Positions 34,104 to 41,940 of a stretch of 64,000 nucleotides of DNA are shown piece after piece. Each line of letters starts with the position of its first letter. Within the stretch, counting starts at the first letter, position 1. Location: contig CAJTGB010000016.1 in assembly GCA_910575835.1 (NCBI GenBank), forward strand, positions 1 to 64,000, written 5' to 3'. The stretch is from Lachnospiraceae bacterium. GTDB taxonomy: Bacteria > Bacillota > Clostridia > Lachnospirales > Lachnospiraceae. The translations under genes and the position numbers were made by a program. The notes below the pieces were generated by a model. The model made no database searches and was not told where the DNA came from. It saw only the letters and a list, made by a program, of their open reading frames with translations.

Positions 34104-36539
34104 TTATTTGGCTGCTTTTTCGGCAAATTCCGTGGTTACAAGCTTCTCATACGGAGCACGCTTCGCCAGTTCCCCGGCGTCTTCAAGAATATCCTGAAGA
34201 AGCTCGAAGCTCTCCTCCTCGAAGATCAGATCTTCCTTCCAGGTATCCTGATCGTAATACCGCGTCACGATCGTTGTGATGGTATCCTGATCTGTCTCTT
34301 TAAACTGCGGTGCAATGATCGCTGCGATCTCTTCCGGGGTATGTGCCTGCACGTAGTCCATCCCCTTCTGAAGCGCATTGGTGAATCCCTGGATAACCTC
34401 CGGGTTGTCGTTGATATAGCTCTGCTTTGCCGAGAATGCCGTATACGGCACATAGCCGCTGTCGGTTCCAAGGGACGCAACAACATAGCCCTTGCCTTTT
34501 TTTTCTAGATTCGTAGCTCCCGGCTCGAATTCCACCGTGAAGTCTCCCTGGTTCTCAGCAAAAGCAGCGGCGGTGGAGCCAAAATCAATGCTCTGGTCTA
34601 TGTTCACGTCTTTTGCCGGATCGATACCCTGCTGCTTCAGGATATATTCAAATACCATCTCCGGCATACCGCCAGTCTGCCCCAGCATGATGAACATTTT
34701 TTCCACACTCGTCAATTTCTCCCTGGAAGCCACGATTCTGTATGGATAATGGTAGATTCCTGTCTTTTCCACCAGCCCCAGGTCAAGCAAATGCTCCATG
34801 TAGGCGTTAAACTTCTTCTTGTGCATAGGATAACCCATATCTTTCAGGCTCTCCGCCAGGAATTTCACAGAGGTAAAACCTGTCTCGTCCTTTTTCAGAA
34901 GCCGGATTGCCTCTATCATCATGGTGAGCTTCAGATTCTCCTTGTCGGCTTTGAAATCGTAGGCCGCCAGATTGCCGAGACCGTGTTTCAAATAGATGTC
35001 AACATTTCCGTCTTTATCTACAATGATTTTTTCAACGAGAACCTCAATGTCCGTCCGGGTCAGACTTTTTTGCTCCAGCACTTCATTTAAAATATCCAGC
35101 GCGGTTTGCAGATTCGGTTTGATTGCTGCAGTGGGAATATGAAGCTCTTTCGTCAAATCTTGCAGCGCTTTTTGGGTGGCAGAAATGCGCTCCATTTTTT
35201 CAGTCTGTAGAGAGGCATATGTTTCATTGATAATTTCAGCCATCCCCGGATTCGCCGTAAGTTCCTTTACCTTTTGCGTAATCAGGGTTTTCAGCTCTTT
35301 CTTGATTCTTTCCAGTTCATTCTTAAGTCTCTGCCGGCTGTCGTCTGCGGAGTAAGTGGGAGCCTTTAAATTTGACAGGTCGAAATTCTGTATGATGTCT
35401 GCCAGAGAGTCACGGCAAAGGGTGAGATATTTAACCAAAGCGTCCGTCAGGGTTTCTTCTGTCACCAGATGGGCATGTTCACAAAACTGCTTTCCCTTTT
35501 TGTTATAAGTGCCGCACACATAATATTTCCCACGATTCGGGCGGTTGATTGCGGTCAGCTTCATGCCGCAGTCCATGCAGTACAGACACCCGGAAAAGAG
35601 GTTAACATGTTTTCGCTGGCCCCGGTACTGGCTGTGATGGCGGCTGTCCTTCACCTCAAAGAGCAGCTTCATGGTATCGTCATCGAATATTTTCGGGTGG
35701 TGGTCCGGGAAAACATATTGCTGATCTCTGGAAATCTTTTTGTCTTTTCCGTTGATGGTCATTCTCTCTCTTTTGTGGGTTCGCAGTACCCCGTTATGAT
35801 AATCATTAAAGAGAGTATCTTTCACCATGCCATAGCTCCACATATGGGCGACTTCCCGGTGATAGGGCAGGCCCAGAGCCTCACAGCGTTCCTTTTGCAG
35901 CATGGTAGGTGTGGGAACGCCCCGGTCTGAAAGGATTTCCGCAATCTTTCGTATGCCGTTTCCTTCCAGATAAAGGTCCTTTTCAAGGTTCAGGATAGCG
36001 GCGGCTTCTTCATCAATTAGAACCATCTGCTTATTCAGCGGATGCCGCATGTAACCGAATGGGGGAGCGCATTTCAATGTGCCGTTTTCCTGTTCCATTT
36101 TCTTGATTCGCTTTACCTTTCGGCTCGTGTTCTTTACATGGCGTTCATTATCCCATGTTTTGATTCCGATAATATCATCATCAGAGTAAAGGGAATCATA
36201 GTTGTCATCAATCAAAATTACACGCTTTCCCTGTTCTTCCATTTCTTCGAGAAAAAGCAGCACCTTCGCATTATGCCGTCCGATTCGAGAAAGGTCTTTC
36301 GCCACGATCACATCTATGGAGTCGAGATTGGCCATCATGTCCTGAAACTGGGGACGGTTGAAGGAATAACCGGAAATGCCGTCGTCCTCATATATGCGGC
36401 GTACAATCATGTTGTTTTCTTCTGCGTATTTTTGGATTATCAGCTTTTGGTTTTCGATAGAGGAATAATTTCTCTTATTATCGTCTCTGGAGAGGCGGAC
36501 ATAACCGTCTATCATTGCGGGAGTATGGATCGCTGTCAT
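34104..36539 (-). CDS. Large serine recombinase fused in frame to the C-terminal half of an SsuA/NMT1-type binding protein
   Basis: An 811-residue frame. Residues 1-622 are a large serine recombinase: catalytic domain with Y-V-R-L-S (nucleophile S17), SIENQ and DLSRIGRH; recombinase domain (GTLKCAPPFGYMRHP); zinc ribbon (CLYCMDCG ... YVCG ... CEH); coiled coil (about 405-480); and a helical tail. From the GG at 623-624 onward the sequence is the C-terminal half of a SsuA/NMT1-like periplasmic binding protein (MPEMVFEYILKQQGID, DFTVEFEPGATNLEKKGKG). The join is exactly at the 6-bp att core (34668-34673), so the fusion results from integration. The 188-codon tail lacks a signal peptide and would be cytoplasmic. 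In the excised circle the frame would instead end 15 residues after the core (about 639 residues). Confidence 0.93.
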   Translation of the reverse strand: MTAIHTPAMIDGYVRLSRDDNKRNYSSIENQKLIIQKYAEENNMIVRRIYEDDGISGYSFNRPQFQDMMANLDSIDVIVAKDLSRIGRHNAKVLLFLEEMEEQGKRVILIDDNYDSLYSDDDIIGIKTWDNERHVKNTSRKVKRIKKMEQENGTLKCAPPFGYMRHPLNKQMVLIDEEAAAILNLEKDLYLEGNGIRKIAEILSDRGVPTPTMLQKERCEALGLPYHREVAHMWSYGMVKDTLFNDYHNGVLRTHKRERMTINGKDKKISRDQQYVFPDHHPKIFDDDTMKLLFEVKDSRHHSQYRGQRKHVNLFSGCLYCMDCGMKLTAINRPNRGKYYVCGTYNKKGKQFCEHAHLVTEETLTDALVKYLTLCRDSLADIIQNFDLSNLKAPTYSADDSRQRLKNELERIKKELKTLITQKVKELTANPGMAEIINETYASLQTEKMERISATQKALQDLTKELHIPTAAIKPNLQTALDILNEVLEQKSLTRTDIEVLVEKIIVDKDGNVDIYLKHGLGNLAAYDFKADKENLKLTMMIEAIRLLKKDETGFTSVKFLAESLKDMGYPMHKKKFNAYMEHLLDLGLVEKTGIYHYPYRIVASREKLTSVEKMFIMLGQTGGMPEMVFEYILKQQGIDPAKDVNIDQSIDFGSTAAAFAENQGDFTVEFEPGATNLEKKGKGYVVASLGTDSGYVPYTAFSAKQSYINDNPEVIQGFTNALQKGMDYVQAHTPEEIAAIIAPQFKETDQDTITTIVTRYYDQDTWKEDLIFEEESFELLQDILEDAGELAKRAPYEKLVTTEFAEKAAK
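34668..34673. repeat. Left att core (recombinase-proximal junction)
   Basis: ACCGCC at the recombinase end; minus-strand GGCGGT encodes Gly-Gly in both the recombinase frame and the binding protein. The element side continues AGTCTGCCCCAGCATG. Confidence 0.85.
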
Positions 36540-36609
36540 CGTAGAATCGTCCTCCTTATCTTGCTTTTGATTTTACCATATAGGCAGGATAACACAATGT
36601 TGTCGCCGG

Positions 36610-36813
36610 TCAGTGAAAATGGTTGCGAACCACATCCCGCAATCCATTTTCCATTGCCTGATCGCCCTCGAAAATGGTAACGACCAGATATCCCTGTCTG
36701 CTAAGAGCTTCCTTTTTCCTTGTGATTTCAGAACTATCAGAATCCTTTTTTTGAAGTAAGTAGCAGACCTCCTTTTTCCTTCCTATGACAATCACCTCAA
36801 ATTCTTGCTTCAT
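36610..36813 (-). CDS. Small protein of the element, unknown function
   Basis: A 67-residue charged protein (ending ENGLRDVVRNHFH) directly ahead of the recombinase gene, within 71 bases of it. Its composition (alternating strands IVIGRKKEVCYLL and YLVVTIFEG) looks like a real small alpha/beta protein rather than random translation. No ribosome site is obvious before the ATG. Short genes at this place in recombinase elements are often directionality factors, but nothing in this sequence shows an HTH, so I assign no function. Confidence 0.5.
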   Translation of the reverse strand: MKQEFEVIVIGRKKEVCYLLQKKDSDSSEITRKKEALSRQGYLVVTIFEGDQAMENGLRDVVRNHFH

Positions 36814-36965
36814 ACTATTGTATGAAAGGCCAGGCTTATCCTATCAGTCAAATCCCCCGCTGCAGTCGCCAAATGTGCATGCAAGCATGCCCGCTTGGCT
36901 CGTTGCTCGCGGGAATAAAGCTTGGAGCAAAAAACCGCCAGCATGAGCCAACGGTTCCATCGTTA
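36814..36965. other. Non-coding stretch in the element with short inverted repeats
   Basis: Contains GCATGC-A-AGCATGC-like repeats and CCCGC...GCGGG (36890-36913) but no convincing terminator or gene. Possibly the transcription boundary between the toxin gene and the 67-residue gene. Confidence 0.35.
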
Positions 36966-37316
36966 CTATATTTTGTTTGATCCTTCGTTGTCATTCTGCG
37001 GCAGATCAGGAAACAGAATCCGAAGATAATCCCGTCTGCTATAGAGAACACGGTCAATATACACATCCTGACCTTTCACACGGTAGAAGACCATGTAATT
37101 GCCGCTGGTGAGAAAACGATAGTCGCTTTCTATATCTGTTACGGAGGACAACAGAGCGCCGATTTTCGAAAAACTCTCCAGTTCATCAACAGTGTCCATG
37201 ATTTTGTTTACGGTATTTTCAGCGGCTTGCGGATTGCATAATTCAAAGAAAATATACTCCCAGATTTCATCAAGGTCGTTCTGGGCTTCCGGGGAGTATT
37301 GGATGCTATTCTTCAT
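36966..37316 (-). CDS. RelE/ParE family toxin
   Basis: A 116-residue protein with the RelE/ParE fold signature: N-terminal IQYSPEAQNDLDEIWEYI, then LTSGNYMVFYRVKGQDVYIDRVLYSRRDYLRIL, with the basic/tyrosine residues near the C-terminus usual for this family. Its start overlaps the antitoxin gene by 11 bases, the standard coupling that makes antitoxin first. ParE-type members poison gyrase and RelE-type members cleave ribosome-bound mRNA; which applies is not decided by sequence. On this element it probably stabilises inheritance after excision. Confidence 0.9.
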   Translation of the reverse strand: MKNSIQYSPEAQNDLDEIWEYIFFELCNPQAAENTVNKIMDTVDELESFSKIGALLSSVTDIESDYRFLTSGNYMVFYRVKGQDVYIDRVLYSRRDYLRILFPDLPQNDNEGSNKI

Positions 37317-37566
37317 TTGCCTTTGCCCGGAAATGTGCTCTCACATCCGAGGACGAAAGCCATCCCTTTTCCTCTCCTGATTTTTTCCCTTTTGCAAGTT
37401 CGCCCATGAGCTTCAAAGTTGCCCGTGCTTTTTCATAGTCCTGTATGTCAATGATTGCATAGCGTCCGCGTCCGTTTTTGGTGAGAAAAACCGGTGCGCC
37501 CACAGATACATCACGGAGCACATCACTGTAATTTTTCAAATCAGAGATTGGTTTGATATTCGGCAT
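37306..37566 (-). CDS. Phd/YefM family antitoxin
   Basis: An 86-residue protein with the Phd/YefM N-terminal DNA-binding region (IKPISDLKNYSDVLRDVSVGAPVFLTKNGRGRYAIIDIQDYEK) and a charged C-terminal tail for binding the toxin. GGAG lies before two candidate ATG codons; the one at 37566 has better spacing than that at 37572. It neutralises the downstream RelE/ParE-type toxin and should repress its own promoter. Confidence 0.92.
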   Translation of the reverse strand: MPNIKPISDLKNYSDVLRDVSVGAPVFLTKNGRGRYAIIDIQDYEKARATLKLMGELAKGKKSGEEKGWLSSSDVRAHFRAKANEE

Positions 37567-37616
37567 AATCATATACTCCTTTCCTGTCCTTAGTATACCC
37601 TGAAATGTGAATGTAT

Positions 37617-38078
37617 TTATAACTTTCTAATTGGAAAAAACATATAATTCTTCCCTGTCTGTGGGCAAGTAAAATCGTGGACTGCGCCCACTAATGGAAT
37701 AGCATTATCTTCCAGATATTTTATTACCTCTGAAAAGGCAGCATCATTTTCTCATTCTACATAAATATATTCATATCCGGGAATAATCCATTTTGTCCAA
37801 CCGTTGGGGGCTTCTGCGTCATCCCTGCATTCTACTCCGGCAAGATAAAGTCCTTTATTAAAATCTTCCCACGGATTGAATGAGTGCGAAAAATCAGACA
37901 TAGCTCCCCATATGCCGCCTATATTTCCATTCTCATCTTTCTTTGCCAAATGCTGAACTTCTCCAAAGTGAGAATTTGCATCAACCCATAATCTTTGAAT
38001 AAAACCCTCTCCGTCTAAAGTTGAACCTTCTTTTCCTATCACAACAAAAGAATCCTTTACGCACTTTTCAACTATCAT
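37617..38078 (-). pseudogene. GyrI-like (effector-binding domain) protein interrupted by an in-frame TGA
   Basis: The frame starts at ATG 38078 behind GAGGAG and codes for a GyrI-like small-molecule-binding domain (SFVVIGKEGSTLDGEGFIQRLWVDA; IWGAMSDFSHSFNPW; GLYLAGVECRDD; WTKWIIPGYEYIYVE). It meets TGA at 37752-37754 after 108 residues. The same frame then continues for 44 more codons with clear family sequence (ENDAAFSEVIKYLEDN ... LVGAVHDFTCPQTGKNYM) to TAA at 37620, giving the normal family length of about 153. It is thus either a recent nonsense mutation or a read-through/recoded codon; no strong SECIS-like hairpin was seen just after the TGA. Confidence 0.8.
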
Positions 38079-38095
38079 ATTTTTCTCCTCAATTT

Positions 38096-39451
38096 TTACA
38101 AGAATTGAAACTTCGAGATTCCGTAGACCGGGATCGTGTAAACCTGACCTGCAATACCGCCATGTGTATTGCCCTTTGTCATCAACAGATAGTCGGCCTT
38201 TCCTTTTTCCAATACTTCCATTGCCGTTCTCGCACTATTCTTCCCTGCCTTCACCTCAATCACATATATTTTCCCCGAAATCAAGGATTTTGTATAAAAA
38301 TCTAACTCTCCTTTCCCCCAGGTGGCAAATGCAGGCATTTCAAACGCAAGCTCTCCTGCCAAGCCGCTTCTTCGTTTTAATTCCAGATAGACAAAATTTT
38401 CACTTGTAATCCCATCAATATCTGCATCTTCACATCCAATCTGCTTCAGGAAATAAGATGCAAGCCCGATATCCATAAAGTAGCATCTGGCCTTTGCCCG
38501 GAAATCCAGGAAATTGCAATTCGATATTTTCCCTGCAAATCCAATAATCCCTGAACTGTACAGCCAGTCCATCGCCCGGTTCACCGCAGCTTTTCCAAGA
38601 TTACTGGAATAATCCTTCGCCACGATCCGCTGCAATTCTTCGCTGAAACTATCCTCGTCAAGCCCCTTTTTTTCTTTTACCAGGACACGCGCAATACTGC
38701 AGAATAAATTGCCATAAGCCTCATAATCTAATATATCATCAAAATAACGCCGGCTTTCATTTGTAAAAAGGCGGATGATCTCCTGTAATTCTTCCTGGCA
38801 CTCCTTCACAGAAGCACCTGACAAATATCTAAGGACTACTGATGGATACCCGCCAATCTGCCGATAGATCCCATATCTGGAAGATATCTTCTGATATATA
38901 TTTTCCTCCCCGTTTCCAAAAATATCCAGTTCATCAAACAGCTTAAGTTCTCCTAATGCATCCAGGAATTCTTCAAAACTTAACGTCTGTATCTCCAGAG
39001 ATGTCATATCCCCCGCCGAATAACGAAATTCCTTATTCAATATACGTCCCAGATAACTGCCCGTCACTATAAAATCACTTTCCAGGCTTCGTGTAAACTC
39101 CCGGATCCGATTATAAATTTCCGCCGATTCCTGAATCTCATCAATAATAACCACCGTATCTTGGGAATCGATAAATTTGGAATCATACCGAATGAGCAAT
39201 TCTTTCACAGGATTTTGAAACCGTTCCCCTTCTTTCATTTCTCTTCGTATATCATGATATATCTCAAGGAAAATCTCCCCGGAAAGTTCAAGTAGATTGA
39301 CATAAACTTTGTTCGTATACTGCTCGTCTGCAAATTTATTTACAAGATAAGTTTTTCCCACTTGCCTTGCGCCGGATATCTCCAATGTATTATGCCGCGA
39401 ACACTGCTTCCATGATAATAGTTTCTGGTACGCCGTCCGTTTTAAATCCAT
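38096..39451 (-). CDS. AAA+ ATPase with DUF4143 and nuclease-like C-terminus
   Basis: A 451-residue protein. Walker A is SGARQVGKTYLV (about residue 26-37), Walker B is TVVIIDEIQESAEIY near residue 100, and a sensor serine/threonine is in DFIVTGSYLGR. The C-terminal DUF4143 part contains a restriction-like core, GELDFYTK...KIYVIEVKAGK, with D and E-x-K. Such proteins are widespread and poorly understood. AAGGGGGAT lies before the ATG. It is the gene nearest the right junction and the first in the apparent element transcript, 18 bases before the GyrI-like gene. Confidence 0.87.
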   Translation of the reverse strand: MDLKRTAYQKLLSWKQCSRHNTLEISGARQVGKTYLVNKFADEQYTNKVYVNLLELSGEIFLEIYHDIRREMKEGERFQNPVKELLIRYDSKFIDSQDTVVIIDEIQESAEIYNRIREFTRSLESDFIVTGSYLGRILNKEFRYSAGDMTSLEIQTLSFEEFLDALGELKLFDELDIFGNGEENIYQKISSRYGIYRQIGGYPSVVLRYLSGASVKECQEELQEIIRLFTNESRRYFDDILDYEAYGNLFCSIARVLVKEKKGLDEDSFSEELQRIVAKDYSSNLGKAAVNRAMDWLYSSGIIGFAGKISNCNFLDFRAKARCYFMDIGLASYFLKQIGCEDADIDGITSENFVYLELKRRSGLAGELAFEMPAFATWGKGELDFYTKSLISGKIYVIEVKAGKNSARTAMEVLEKGKADYLLMTKGNTHGGIAGQVYTIPVYGISKFQFL

Positions 39452-39508
39452 TATCAGATCCCCCTTTGCCTTTGTTTATACACACTTTACCATAGAGCCC
39501 CTGAAATA

Positions 39509-40063
39509 TCAAGGTACTCTGCCAGTGTGTTCCCATGTACCATCGTGGCTGGGCACACCGCCTTTCCTCCCGCCAAGAACATTCGTCCCCTTGATCGCAT
39601 CCCAGGTGAAATCCGGCATCTCTTCCCGCGCTACCAGGAAGTTGCCGGCCCGCTGGGTCAGCTGGGCGAAGTTGACGACATAATCGTTGGCGCCCTCATT
39701 ATAAGTATAGATAGAAGCCTCAGAGCCCATGAACCCGATATCCGCACTTCCGGAGATAACGGCAGTCATGGTTTTATCCGCTCCAAACCCTGTAACTAAT
39801 TCCAGATCAATTCCCTCTTCTTCAAAATACCCCTCTTCAATTGCCACATACATCGGAGCATAGAAGATGGAATGTGCAACCTCATTCAAGATCACCTTCG
39901 TAGACTCAGGAAGAGTCTCTTCGGTTTCACCGATATCTTTTGTATCGTCTGTCTGTCCGGTTGTAGCGGCAGTTTCGCCCTGATCATCCTTAGACGAGCA
40001 GGCAAGCAGGGCAGTTATAGACAGAACAATAACCAGCGCTGCTGCAATTATACGCTTTTTCAT
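39509..40063 (-). pseudogene. 5' half of an ABC transporter substrate-binding lipoprotein (SsuA/NMT1/THI5-like), interrupted
   Basis: From ATG 40063 (AAGGAGG 8 bases upstream) the frame codes for a signal peptide with lipobox LLAC, a charged linker and the N-terminal lobe of an SsuA/NMT1-type receptor (SIFYAPMYVAIEEGYFEEEG; SADIGFMGSEASIYTY). Homology stops at GGRKGG, the att core at 39557-39562; the next 15 residues are element sequence before a TGA at 39509. The missing half is the tail of the recombinase fusion at 34104-34673. Receptors of this family bind pyrimidines, sulfonates, nitrate or similar anions. No permease or ATPase gene lies beside it, so the rest of the transporter is elsewhere or lost. 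Confidence 0.93.
39557..39562. repeat. Right att core
   Basis: ACCGCC at the distal junction, flanked on the chromosome side by TTTCCTCCCGCC and on the element side by GGGCAC. Matches the core at 34668-34673. Confidence 0.85.
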
Positions 40064-40093
40064 ACATATCCTCCTTATAATTCCTAATGGTAC

Positions 40094-40122
40094 AGTATAT
40101 TCCGGCGGAAAATATATGTGAA
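40094..40122 (-). promoter_or_regulatory. Promoter of the interrupted binding-protein gene, with cre-like overlap
   Basis: Minus-strand TTCACA (40117-40122), 17 bases, TATACT (40094-40099). The -35 overlaps TGAAAGCGAATCA (forward strand, from 40119), which partly resembles a catabolite-responsive element. The cre match is weak. Confidence 0.55.
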
Positions 40123-40144
40123 AGCGAATCATAAGTCGGCATGC

Positions 40145-40196
40145 AAAAATGCCGAAAGACGCAGAAGATCATCCATGATCCCTGTTCTCTCGGCAT
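40145..40196 (-). terminator. Terminator after the acyl-CoA ligase gene
   Basis: Minus-strand ATGCCGAGAG and CTTTCGGCAT pair around a 28-base loop and are followed by TTTTTGC. The long loop makes strength uncertain. Confidence 0.6.
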
Positions 40197-40202
40197 ATAT
40201 AT

Positions 40203-41837
40203 CTATCTCCGGTTCTGCTCCTGTACCAGATGCGCAGCCCCGTACATCTCTCTTAACCTCGGTTTCTCGATCTTACCGGTCGCGTTCCTCGGCACGTCTG
40301 CGAATATCACTTTACGCGGACGCTTATATCTCGGAAGCTTCTTGCAGAACAGATTAATATCATCCTCCGTACAGATCACTCCCGGCTTCAGGGAGACGAT
40401 CGCCGCCGCAATCTCTCCGAGACGCTCATCCGGCAGACCTATCACAGCGACATCCAATACCGCATCGTTGGTGCGGAGGAAGTCTTCAATCTGCACCGGA
40501 TAGATATTCTCACCTCCGCTGATGATGACGTCTTTCTTGCGGTCCACCAGGAAGATGAACCCGTCTTCATCCTCCATCGCCATATCTCCCGTATAGAGCC
40601 AGCCGTCATGCAGTACCTCTTCCGTTGCCTTCTTGTCATTATAATACTCCACCATTACGCCGGGCCCTTTCACGGCAAGTTCGCCGGTCTCTCCCTGTTT
40701 CACAGGTATCCCGGACTCGTCGATGATCTTCGTCTTCCAGCCGAAGCCCGCCTTGCCGATCGCTCCCACCTTGTGGATATTGTCTACCCCCAGATGCACG
40801 CATCCAGGCCCGATCGATTCGCTCAGTCCATAATTCGTATCATACTGATGCTTCGGGAAATAATCCTTCCAGTGCTTAATAAGGCTCTGCGGCACCGGCT
40901 GCGCTCCGATATGCATCAGCCGCCACTGCTCCAGCTGATACATGTCCATCTTAATCTTTCCGCTGTCCAACGCCAGCAGTAGATCCTGCGCCCACGGAAC
41001 CAGAAGCCACACGATCGTACACTTCTCCTCCGATACCGCCCTTAAGATAAATTCCGGGTTCGTTCCCTTAAGAAGAACTGCCTTCCCCCCTGTCAGGAAA
41101 CTCCCGAACCAGTGCATCTTGGCTCCGGTATGATAGAGCGGCGGAATGCATAAGAATACATCGTCCTTCGTCTGTCCATGGTGATTCTGCTCCACCTTGG
41201 CGGAATGCATCAGCGCCTCGTGTGTATGCAGGATGGCCTTAGGGAATCCGGTCGTCCCGGAAGAGAAATAGATCGCCGCATAATCCTCGTCATTGATATC
41301 GATCTTCGGAGACTGGCTGGAACAGTTGGCAGAATGCATGGTATAATCCTCTGCGAATCCCGGACAGCCGTCCCCCACATAGTAAAGCAGGCGGTGCTTG
41401 CTGATACTGTCCGCGATCTCCTCCACACGCCCGATAAACTCCGGTCCAAACACCAGCACGTCCACCTCGGCAAGCTCCACGCAATACTGAATCTCCTCCG
41501 CAGAATAACGGAAATTAAGCGGCACAGCCAACGCTCCCGTCTTCAGGATCCCGAAATATATCGGCAGCCATTCCAGGCAGTTCATCAGAAGGATCGCCAC
41601 CTTATCGCCTTTCTTGATCCCGCGCTCCAGCAGAAGATTGGCAAAACGGTTGGACTTCTCATTGAATACGCTCCACGTGATCTCACGCCTGTAATAAGAC
41701 GCGCGCACCGGCTCGATCAGTTCATACTCCTTCCAGGTCACACGTCTTGTCTCCGGCATCTCCGGGTTGATCTCCACCAGGCACACGTCATCACCGTACA
41801 GCCGGCAGTTTTTCTCCAAAATATCTGTAATAGGCAT
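40203..41837 (-). CDS. AMP-dependent acyl-CoA synthetase/ligase
   Basis: A 544-residue adenylate-forming enzyme that activates a carboxylic acid through an acyl-AMP and transfers it to CoA. Core motifs: A3 IYFSSGTTGFPKAILHTH, A5 YGLSE, A7 WLYTGDMA, A8 DRKKDVIISGGENIYP and A10 lysine in PRNATGKIEKPRL. The ATG at 41837 behind AAAGGGGA is preferred over the longer frame starting at 41888. It lies downstream of the BCCT and Grd-type genes, which hints at a carnitine/crotonobetaine- or betaine-type substrate (CaiC-like), but it also has its own predicted promoter, so a separate role is possible. Substrate is not decided by sequence. Confidence 0.9.
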   Translation of the reverse strand: MPITDILEKNCRLYGDDVCLVEINPEMPETRRVTWKEYELIEPVRASYYRREITWSVFNEKSNRFANLLLERGIKKGDKVAILLMNCLEWLPIYFGILKTGALAVPLNFRYSAEEIQYCVELAEVDVLVFGPEFIGRVEEIADSISKHRLLYYVGDGCPGFAEDYTMHSANCSSQSPKIDINDEDYAAIYFSSGTTGFPKAILHTHEALMHSAKVEQNHHGQTKDDVFLCIPPLYHTGAKMHWFGSFLTGGKAVLLKGTNPEFILRAVSEEKCTIVWLLVPWAQDLLLALDSGKIKMDMYQLEQWRLMHIGAQPVPQSLIKHWKDYFPKHQYDTNYGLSESIGPGCVHLGVDNIHKVGAIGKAGFGWKTKIIDESGIPVKQGETGELAVKGPGVMVEYYNDKKATEEVLHDGWLYTGDMAMEDEDGFIFLVDRKKDVIISGGENIYPVQIEDFLRTNDAVLDVAVIGLPDERLGEIAAAIVSLKPGVICTEDDINLFCKKLPRYKRPRKVIFADVPRNATGKIEKPRLREMYGAAHLVQEQNRR

Positions 41838-41887
41838 TGGAAATATCCCCTTTCTTATCGCTTTAGCACTTCTACTCATTAAAGTCA

Positions 41888-41916
41888 ATGATACCCAATT
41901 TGATAAGAAATGTCAA
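41888..41916 (-). promoter_or_regulatory. Predicted internal promoter of the acyl-CoA ligase gene
   Basis: Minus-strand TTGACA (41911-41916), exactly 17 bases, TATCAT (41888-41893), in the 103-base gap after the BCCT gene. None of the GCGC palindromes of the grd promoter is present here. Confidence 0.7.
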
Positions 41917-41940
41917 TGCCGGTCCGCCGGAAATTAAAAA

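Larger units (their letters stand above)
34668..39562. mobile_element. 4.9 kb serine-recombinase element inserted in a binding-protein gene
   Basis: Both junctions carry the core ACCGCC (34668-34673 and 39557-39562). Joining the flanks at the core restores 169 + 188 codons of one SsuA/NMT1-type lipoprotein gene with no frameshift (356 residues), which shows that everything between is inserted. The element encodes, all on the minus strand, an AAA/DUF4143 protein, a GyrI-like gene, a Phd/ParE-type toxin-antitoxin pair, a 67-residue protein and a serine recombinase at one end. No conjugation or replication genes are seen, so it would move by itself only by excision and integration, or by hitchhiking. 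Confidence 0.92.

Noticed and set aside
34104-36539. A genuine evolved recombinase-receptor fusion protein
   Set aside because: The missing N-terminal half of the receptor lies at 39509-40063 with matching junctions, so the fusion is a product of integration rather than of long-term domain fusion.
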